The notes under the pieces were generated by a model that saw only the letters and a list, made by a program, of their open reading frames with translations, was not told the origin of the DNA and ran no database searches. 29,341 nucleotides of DNA from Patescibacteria group bacterium UBA6816 (GTDB lineage Bacteria; Patescibacteriota; Patescibacteriia; UBA2591; UBA6264): the NCBI GenBank assembly GCA_002452615.1, contig DKES01000022.1, forward strand, positions 1 through 29,341, in the 5' to 3' direction. This document shows positions 22,207-29,341 of this stretch, in pieces. The position numbers were made by a program, and so were the translations under genes. How positions within the stretch are numbered: position 1 is the first letter of the stretch; each line of letters starts with the position of its first letter.

Positions 22207-22758
22207 TTATTCCTGATCATTTATCTCATCTACTTTCCAGGTTCCTTTTTCTAAAATAAAGACTATTTCTACTTCTTTTTGATTTAAACTTCTCCCTTGT
22301 TCATCCCTAACTTCTTCTTGGCCTTGAACTAAAAAAACCGCCCTAGTATCTTCTTTAAACTCTTTTAAACTAACCGTGCTGGGAATAAAAGTATGGGAAA
22401 AAAAGCCATTCTCTGGCAAACCCTGGTCTATTTTCTGTTTAATTACCAAAGTTAACTGTTCAGACATTAAGGGTAAAAGATTTTTTAAATTATAATATCC
22501 ACTGTCAGAAGAATAACTGTAATAACGGCCCACAAAAGAACGTGCCTCTATTGATAATCTTGATTTTAAAGCTTCTAAAGAAATTTGTTTTTCTTCCTCC
22601 CCGGTTAATTCTTCTTTAACTGTTTCTTCTGTTTCTTCTGTCTCTTCTAACTCTGATGGGGTTTCTTTTTCTATATTTTCTTTATTAAACAAAGAAAATA
22701 CAATAAACCCACCAACAATCAAGACAATTATAATAATCAAGGCAATAATCTTTTTCAT
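22207..22758 (-). CDS. Single-pass protein with NTF2-like domain (possible VirB8 analogue)
   Basis: The product has 183 residues from this ATG (a TTG two codons earlier is less likely). One membrane segment (about 3-23), an acidic Glu/Thr linker (LEETEETEETVKEEL), then about 120 residues with the helix-then-sheet order RSFVGRYYSYSSDSGYYNLKNL...VKLAFLVQGQEEVRDEQG...KEVEIVFILEKGTWKVDEI. The final GTWKVDEI phrase is typical of NTF2-like folds, and VirB8/TcpC proteins have this build (anchor plus NTF2-like periplasmic domain). Position after virB4 supports a secretion-channel part. Homology should be checked by structure prediction. Confidence 0.65.
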   Translation of the reverse strand: MKKIIALIIIIVLIVGGFIVFSLFNKENIEKETPSELEETEETEETVKEELTGEEEKQISLEALKSRLSIEARSFVGRYYSYSSDSGYYNLKNLLPLMSEQLTLVIKQKIDQGLPENGFFSHTFIPSTVSLKEFKEDTRAVFLVQGQEEVRDEQGRSLNQKEVEIVFILEKGTWKVDEINDQE

Positions 22759-22781
22759 AAACAATTTTTAAAATTAATATT

Positions 22782-24677
22782 TTATTTTTCTTCTCTCTCG
22801 GCAAACTCTTTTTTGGCTTCTTCTATTTCCAACATCTGTTCAGGGTCAGAGGTAATTAATTGGTCTTCTGAATAAGAGGCCACGACTTTAATGGCCACGT
22901 GTTTGGAGCCAGCAAAAAAGATTCCTTCACCTAAACCACATTCTAAAAGAAGATATTTTTCTCCCTCAGTTAAAATAAAGGTTTTGACCACTGAATCAAT
23001 GGCAGCCGGAGATTGTTTTAAAAGTAATTGAAGAGCAGAATTGGTTACAATGGCTCGTCCATAAGGAGATTGTAAAAAATCATTAACATCCTGAGTAATT
23101 GTTGTTACTCCTAAATAATATTTTCGGCAACGCTTAACCAAAGCAAAAATAAATTTAGCTGAATCTTCATGTTGCATTAACCACCAGGCCTCATCAATTA
23201 ATAAAATCCTTTTTTTCATTTCTGAACGAACCACATTCCAAATATAATTTATAATCGTGTAAACAGCCAAAGGTCTTAACTCGTCTTCTAAGTCCCGGAC
23301 TGAAAAGACCACTAACTGATTATCCATTTTTACATTAGTATAATGATTTAAAAATCCGGAAAAAGTTCCTTCAGTATATTTTTTTAATCTTTCCGCTAAA
23401 TCAGACCCTCCTTCCATCCCAGATAAAACATCTTGTAAATCACTCATTACTGGCATTTCCACTTGAGAAAGGTCACACCCAGGAACAATGTCTTTTTTAG
23501 CATAAGTTTCTAATAAGGCCCGGTCAATTAAAGAATCCTCTTGAGGAGTAAAACCTCTTCCTCCGTGTTCTAAATGATGGCCAATCATAATTTTTAACAA
23601 ACCCTTAGCCGTAATTACTCCGGACCTAATAAGGTCAGTTGACTCAACTTCTTCGCTTCGGCTACGAGGTAAATCAAAAGGATTAACCTTGCTTTTTGAA
23701 GAAAGTGAAATATCAACATAAGTTCCTCCCACTGCATCAGAAAGATGTTTATATTCTTTTTCAGGGTCAATAATAATAACATCGGTTCCTTGCATTAATG
23801 AACGCAAAACTTCTAATTTACAAAAATAACTTTTCCCTGAACCAGAAGTAGCGAAAACCACAAAATTGGCATTAGGCATGGAAAAACGGTCAAAAAGAAC
23901 CAAACTATTATTATGACGATTAATACCATAAAGTACTCCTCGGTCAGAAGTTAAATCAGAAGAAATAAAAGGAAAACTTGAAGCACAAGGAGAAGAATTC
24001 ATATTTACCAAAACCATTAACTCATCTTGAGCAATTGGCAAAGTTGAATTAAAACCTTGTTCTGATTGATAAAAAGCTCTTCTAGTTTTAACCAATTTAG
24101 AAGCAAACAAGCTCTCCATTTTTTCAGTAAGAGTATCTAATTCTTTTTCTGTTTCGGCATAAATAGTAACATATAAGGCGTGCTGAAAAAAATGTTCTAC
24201 CCCGGTAGTTAAATTATCTCTTAGTTGTTCAATGTCTTGAAGAGCTGTCTCTTTAATAGGGTCGCGGGGCATTCCTTTTTCTCTGTCCGTAGATATTTCT
24301 GCTTGTAAATTTCCCACTTGTTTTTGTAATTGTTTTAAAATTATTTTTGCTTCAATAGGATAAAAAAATAAAGAAATATCTGTATAAGCATTAAAATTAA
24401 TAATAGAAACAAACCAACCCACGGAGACATAACGAGGAAAAGTAGTCACAAAAATTGTTCTTAAATATTTATTTCCTAAACGAAGATGATAAGGATTTAT
24501 TTGTAGAGAAGAAGGGGCAATTAAATCTCTTACTGAAACCATGCCTCGACGATAAGCTTCTTCAGTTTGAATAATTTCCTGAGATTTTTTTATTTCTTCT
24601 TCTGGAGAAGAAGTTCCCTTGGCTTTTTTCTTTTCTTTTTTAGTCGGCTCATTAAGAGCAGAAGGTTTAATAGCCAT
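22782..24677 (-). CDS. virB4: VirB4-family ATPase of a type IV secretion-like system
   Basis: VirB4/TraC/TrbE ATPases power assembly of pili and transport through type IV secretion channels. The product has 631 residues. The N-terminal CagE/TrbE/VirB domain (about 60-250) is followed by Walker A FATSGSGKS (about 275-282), IIIDPEKEYKHL, and Walker B RILLIDEAWWLMQ (about 489-496), then ITQDVNDFLQSPYGRAIVTNSALQLLLKQ. Intact and complete. It is preceded by a 12-base gap from the TraC-like gene. The same locus also has PrgI, so this is the Firmicute/CPR version of the VirB3-VirB4 unit. Whether it exports DNA, proteins or drives pili cannot be told. Confidence 0.93.
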   Translation of the reverse strand: MAIKPSALNEPTKKEKKKAKGTSSPEEEIKKSQEIIQTEEAYRRGMVSVRDLIAPSSLQINPYHLRLGNKYLRTIFVTTFPRYVSVGWFVSIINFNAYTDISLFFYPIEAKIILKQLQKQVGNLQAEISTDREKGMPRDPIKETALQDIEQLRDNLTTGVEHFFQHALYVTIYAETEKELDTLTEKMESLFASKLVKTRRAFYQSEQGFNSTLPIAQDELMVLVNMNSSPCASSFPFISSDLTSDRGVLYGINRHNNSLVLFDRFSMPNANFVVFATSGSGKSYFCKLEVLRSLMQGTDVIIIDPEKEYKHLSDAVGGTYVDISLSSKSKVNPFDLPRSRSEEVESTDLIRSGVITAKGLLKIMIGHHLEHGGRGFTPQEDSLIDRALLETYAKKDIVPGCDLSQVEMPVMSDLQDVLSGMEGGSDLAERLKKYTEGTFSGFLNHYTNVKMDNQLVVFSVRDLEDELRPLAVYTIINYIWNVVRSEMKKRILLIDEAWWLMQHEDSAKFIFALVKRCRKYYLGVTTITQDVNDFLQSPYGRAIVTNSALQLLLKQSPAAIDSVVKTFILTEGEKYLLLECGLGEGIFFAGSKHVAIKVVASYSEDQLITSDPEQMLEIEEAKKEFAEREEK

Positions 24678-24689
24678 AAAATATTTAAT

Positions 24690-25346
24690 TTATTTATTTA
24701 TTCTTAATTCTTTAATTTCTCCTAAGGGTTGATTTTCTGATTCCGCCGGGTTGTAAATGTTATAAAAAAGTTCTACCAAACTTTGAGTTCCCAAAGGAGC
24801 CGCTTTTAATCCCATACTGGAAAGGCCGGACAAGACATTGTCCACTCTTTGAAATAAATTTTCTTTGTATTTTTCAAATTTTTCAGTCTTGTATTTAACT
24901 ACTGAAGCAGCACTAAAAACATCAGTTAAACGAGAGAAAAAACCTCTTTTTTTGTCCCCTAAAGGATTATAAGAAACAACAATATAAAAATTTCTGGTCA
25001 TTATTTCTCCTAATTCAACTAATTCTTTAACAAAATCAATATAATCATTAGTTTGACTTTTTAAAAGCTCATTATGTTGCTCTTTTTTTATTTTAGACAA
25101 ATAAGACAAATAAGGTTTAATATTAAATGGTCGAGAATGAAGTATAATTTGTAAGGGATATTCTAAACTATTTAAAAAACTAACATAACTTTGAATCACT
25201 GCTTTTTGTTCATCTTCTGACTTTAAAGCAAAATTAATAGAAGAAACCAAAAGAACAGCACAAAGATTGCCATTTTTTAAAACTAAACAATCATTCTTTA
25301 TTTCAGAAATCTCTAAATACTTTTGAGTGGAGGGTAATTTAGACAT
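24690..25346 (-). CDS. TraC-like domain protein (VirB4 N-terminal-like, no ATPase core)
   Basis: The product has 218 residues. It resembles the N-terminal part of VirB4/TraC proteins: STQKYLEISEIKNDCLVLKN, VSSINFALKSEDEQKAVIQS, then LEYPLQIILHSRPFNI, and a C-terminal QSLVELFYNIYNP. Walker motifs are absent. In related clusters of this bacterial group a protein of this type sits beside a full VirB4, so it seems a regular partner and not a split gene: the VirB4 next door already has its own N-terminal domain. It follows PrgI by 8 bases. Function is probably structural within the motor. Confidence 0.8.
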   Translation of the reverse strand: MSKLPSTQKYLEISEIKNDCLVLKNGNLCAVLLVSSINFALKSEDEQKAVIQSYVSFLNSLEYPLQIILHSRPFNIKPYLSYLSKIKKEQHNELLKSQTNDYIDFVKELVELGEIMTRNFYIVVSYNPLGDKKRGFFSRLTDVFSAASVVKYKTEKFEKYKENLFQRVDNVLSGLSSMGLKAAPLGTQSLVELFYNIYNPAESENQPLGEIKELRINK

Positions 25347-25354
25347 AAATTAAA

Positions 25355-25801
25355 TTAATTATTTTTTTCTAATTCTTCTGATTTTGCCTCTCCTTCATAT
25401 CGCCCTCCGGTGTCAACCATCAAGGCTAACTGAGATAAATGTGAAGTTGATAAAGGCTTACGAACAGGAATAACCTGCTTTTCTTCTTTTTTTTCTTTTA
25501 TTTTTAATTCTTTAACAATTTCTTTTTCTCGACGCCAAACTCTTAATAAGGGTCTTTTAACTAAATTAAGTAAATTTAAAATAAAATAATAAATGGGTTG
25601 ACCATTAACTTTGACAAAAGCAATAGTCAGTCCTAAAACAAGAATAATTATACCTTCAATTAAAAATAAGGTAAAATCCGCTAATTTATAAGTAATAAAA
25701 ATAAAACCCGCCGTAACAATTAAAATAATAAATTGTCTTGGAGTTATTGGTCCAATAATTTTACTTTCAACATCAATAAATTGTGGGACAACAAATTGCA
25801 T
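25355..25801 (-). CDS. PrgI family inner-membrane protein (VirB3-like)
   Basis: The product has 148 residues. Start MQFVVPQFIDVESKIIGPIT is followed by two membrane segments (about 24-40 and 45-65) and a polar tail with GQPIYYFILNLLNLVKRP, the layout of PrgI, the Gram-positive counterpart of VirB3. PrgI is normally encoded just before VirB4, as here. The basic C-terminal tail (KEKKEEKQVIPVRKP) is extra. It leads the run PrgI, TraC-like, VirB4, VirB8-like. ATG start, 58-base gap upstream that has short TTGGTTAA repeats but no clear promoter. Confidence 0.88.
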   Translation of the reverse strand: MQFVVPQFIDVESKIIGPITPRQFIILIVTAGFIFITYKLADFTLFLIEGIIILVLGLTIAFVKVNGQPIYYFILNLLNLVKRPLLRVWRREKEIVKELKIKEKKEEKQVIPVRKPLSTSHLSQLALMVDTGGRYEGEAKSEELEKNN

Positions 25802-25859
25802 ATTGGTTAATTGGTTAATTAGGGCTTGGTTGATTAGGACGCCATAATTAGTACCTAAA

Positions 25860-27857
<1,998 letters not shown>

Positions 27858-27862
27858 AAAAA

Positions 27863-29341
27863 TTACCAATGGTTTGAATTAACTTTTTCTAAGTGTTGGA
27901 TAATCTCGGTAAAATAAGTGTGTTCAGCTGAACCTGAAGGGACTTTTGTTAATTCCTTTTTTAAATCCTCAATGACACTTTGATGGGATAATCCTTTTTC
28001 AATGTCTAAGGAAATTTTTCCCTCTTGAATTTTTTTCCAGAAAATTTGAAGGTCGTCTTTAATTACTCTCAGGGCAATTGAATCTGCCCCTTTAATTATA
28101 TTTCCATCTTTATCCTTTCCTTTTACTGGAACAGTCTCTCCGGTCTTAGCATCTTTTTGCATTTGAAAAAGGTCTTGAGAATTTCCAGTTTCAGCAAATT
28201 TATTGCGGTTTCTTTTCTTACTAAGAACACTAATTATTTTTTCTTGATCTTCTTCTGTGGTTGGCTGATAAGTCCCGGTAATTTTGTCTCGTTTTACTCC
28301 AGCCCCATATCTCCATCTTCCTTTTATTTTATTTTCTGTTTGTAAATCATTAATAAATAAATAAGCCTCTTGTTCAGAAATCTTTAATTTATTACTTAAT
28401 TTTTCTCCTAATTCTCCTAAACCAGTTGAGCTTTCCTCTAAGTTAAAGTCTTCTAAAACTTTAGCAATATTTCCATTTCTATTTAACATCCTTATGACTG
28501 CTTTGGCTTGGGCTTGATTACCCTTTTCTTCGGCTCGGTGATAAATTTCTAATAATTCATCAGTGGAAGTTTCTGGGTCAATATTTTTCATGGCTTCAAC
28601 TTCTTTTCGATGCTTAGCCTCTCTTTCTCCTGGAGTAATTATAGTGGGTCTAATAATTTCTGCTTGTTCATATAAAGCTCTTGCTTCATTTTCTAATTCC
28701 TTTTTGTCTTTTTGTTTTTCTTTTAAGTCTTCTGAATTAATTACTCCTTTCATAACTTGGCCCCTTGAAGATTCAATTGTTTTAATAATTCCCCCTCCTT
28801 CTTTCTGGTCTATTTCTCCATCATCAACTAAATTTTTAATTTTCTTCCGAAGGCCCCAAGATTGGTCAGCTAATTTATCCCGGTCTTCTTGTTTAAGGTC
28901 TCCAAAAGGAACATTAATACCTTTAATTAAATCTTGAATTTCTTTTTTTAAACTCTCCTTAACATTGTTATCAATGTCTAAATTTTTTATTTCTCCTTCA
29001 AGATTTTCAAAACTTTCTTGCACTTCTTTTTGGTCTTTTTTGTTAAAATTAATTTCTTTTAGTTGGTCTTGTAATTCATTTTTTTCTTGATTAACTTGGA
29101 TTTTTCCTTGATTAACCTGGCTTTCTTCTTTTTTAACCCATTCTTTGCTTTCAGAAGCTAATCTTTTATTATTAATATCTTGAGGGCCATAAATGTCTTT
29201 AAAAGAAACAGTGTCTTCTCCTTGAAACTCGGCTAAATTTTTAGCTTTATTAAGGCCTTGAGTTAATGTTTCTAGCCCTTCTAATTCTTTTTGGTCTGAT
29301 TCATTTTCAGACCCTTTTAATTGATTAATTTTTATTTCTAA
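27863..29341 (-). CDS. Helical coiled-coil protein, 5' end outside the window
   Basis: The open frame continues to base 29341 with no stop, so the real start is right of the window; at least 492 residues are visible. A GTG at 29023 is an internal codon, not the start. The product is almost wholly helical and charged, with Glu/Lys/Gln-rich heptad-like stretches (ESQVNQGKIQVNQEKNELQD), then EYHRAEEKGNQAQAKAVIRM and a LSNKLKISEQEAYLFINDLQ stretch that looks like a winged-helix or small alpha-helical domain. No known family. Stop is 5 bases before the ATG of the PEP protein, so the two are likely co-translated. Function unknown. Confidence 0.85.
   Translation of the reverse strand, partial: LEIKINQLKGSENESDQKELEGLETLTQGLNKAKNLAEFQGEDTVSFKDIYGPQDINNKRLASESKEWVKKEESQVNQGKIQVNQEKNELQDQLKEINFNKKDQKEVQESFENLEGEIKNLDIDNNVKESLKKEIQDLIKGINVPFGDLKQEDRDKLADQSWGLRKKIKNLVDDGEIDQKEGGGIIKTIESSRGQVMKGVINSEDLKEKQKDKKELENEARALYEQAEIIRPTIITPGEREAKHRKEVEAMKNIDPETSTDELLEIYHRAEEKGNQAQAKAVIRMLNRNGNIAKVLEDFNLEESSTGLGELGEKLSNKLKISEQEAYLFINDLQTENKIKGRWRYGAGVKRDKITGTYQPTTEEDQEKIISVLSKKRNRNKFAETGNSQDLFQMQKDAKTGETVPVKGKDKDGNIIKGADSIALRVIKDDLQIFWKKIQEGKISLDIEKGLSHQSVIEDLKKELTKVPSGSAEHTYFTEIIQHLEKVNSNHW

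Noticed and set aside
24690..25346. Frameshifted N-terminal piece of VirB4
   Set aside because: The adjacent VirB4 has its own complete N-terminal domain, so this is a separate TraC-like gene.
27858..27869. TTG start of the Pro-Glu repeat protein at 27869
   Set aside because: It overlaps the upstream stop codon; the ATG at 27857 is 5 bases beyond it.
28563..28937. 124-codon open frame on the plus strand opposite the helical gene
   Set aside because: It is antisense to a long coding frame, has Ser/Phe/Ile bias expected from reversed Glu/Lys-rich codons, and shows no motif or start signal.

Overview
This AT-rich window looks like chromosome of a Patescibacteria/CPR bacterium, most likely Parcubacteria-like. 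The reasons are: compact genes with tiny gaps; single-pass anchored hypothetical proteins of the kind common in that group; a chromosomal VirB4/PrgI/TraC-type secretion cluster; start codons with almost no Shine-Dalgarno sequences; and tRNA genes of which some lack an encoded CCA. This placement rests on gene content and style. No 16S rRNA or tree is available here.

Layout. (1) 1-170: two copies of a 39-bp hairpin repeat, then recO and two membrane-anchored proteins on the minus strand (174-3240). (2) 3357-5126: a GT4 glycosyltransferase (-) divergent from smpB (+). (3) 5135-8147, minus strand: rpmB (L28), tRNA-Pro, a minimal NuoF-like flavoprotein and a CpI-like [FeFe] hydrogenase, tightly packed in that order. 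(4) 8270-13518, plus strand: an M50 site-2 protease, then a translation block rpsL-rpsG-fusA-ssrA(tmRNA)-infC-rpmI-rplT-tRNA-Asp that starts at a near-consensus promoter and ends at a terminator near 13690. (5) 13717-15413: tRNA-Arg, a small membrane protein, a GIY-YIG nuclease gene framed by direct repeats that copy the end of tRNA-Ser, two tRNA-Ser genes and a LAGLIDADG endonuclease remnant. This is the most plastic part. (6) recG (+), radA (-) and a membrane-anchored beta-propeller protein (-). (7) 20596-29341, minus strand: a type IV secretion-like cluster of a VirB2-like pilin with a Cys-rich tail, a multi-spanning membrane protein, a VirB8-like/NTF2-like protein, a VirB4 ATPase, a TraC-like protein, PrgI, a Pro-Glu repeat protein and a helical protein that runs off the right edge.

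How the genes work together. The plus-strand translation block puts tmRNA in the same transcript as EF-G, IF3 and ribosomal proteins; its partner SmpB lies 7 kb away. The hydrogenase pair would couple NAD(H) to H2 in a cell presumed to ferment, but no maturation genes (hydE, hydF, hydG) and no NuoE-like subunit are in the window. The secretion cluster has its motor (VirB4) and inner-membrane parts but no VirD4, relaxase or outer-membrane parts here. The most unusual signals are the tRNA-associated repeats and endonuclease genes, the 1-nt spacing between fusA and tmRNA, the L28/tRNA/hydrogenase arrangement, the Cys-rich pilin tail, a two-copy palindromic repeat at the 3' ends of minus-strand genes, and the absence of TGA among all 29 stop codons.
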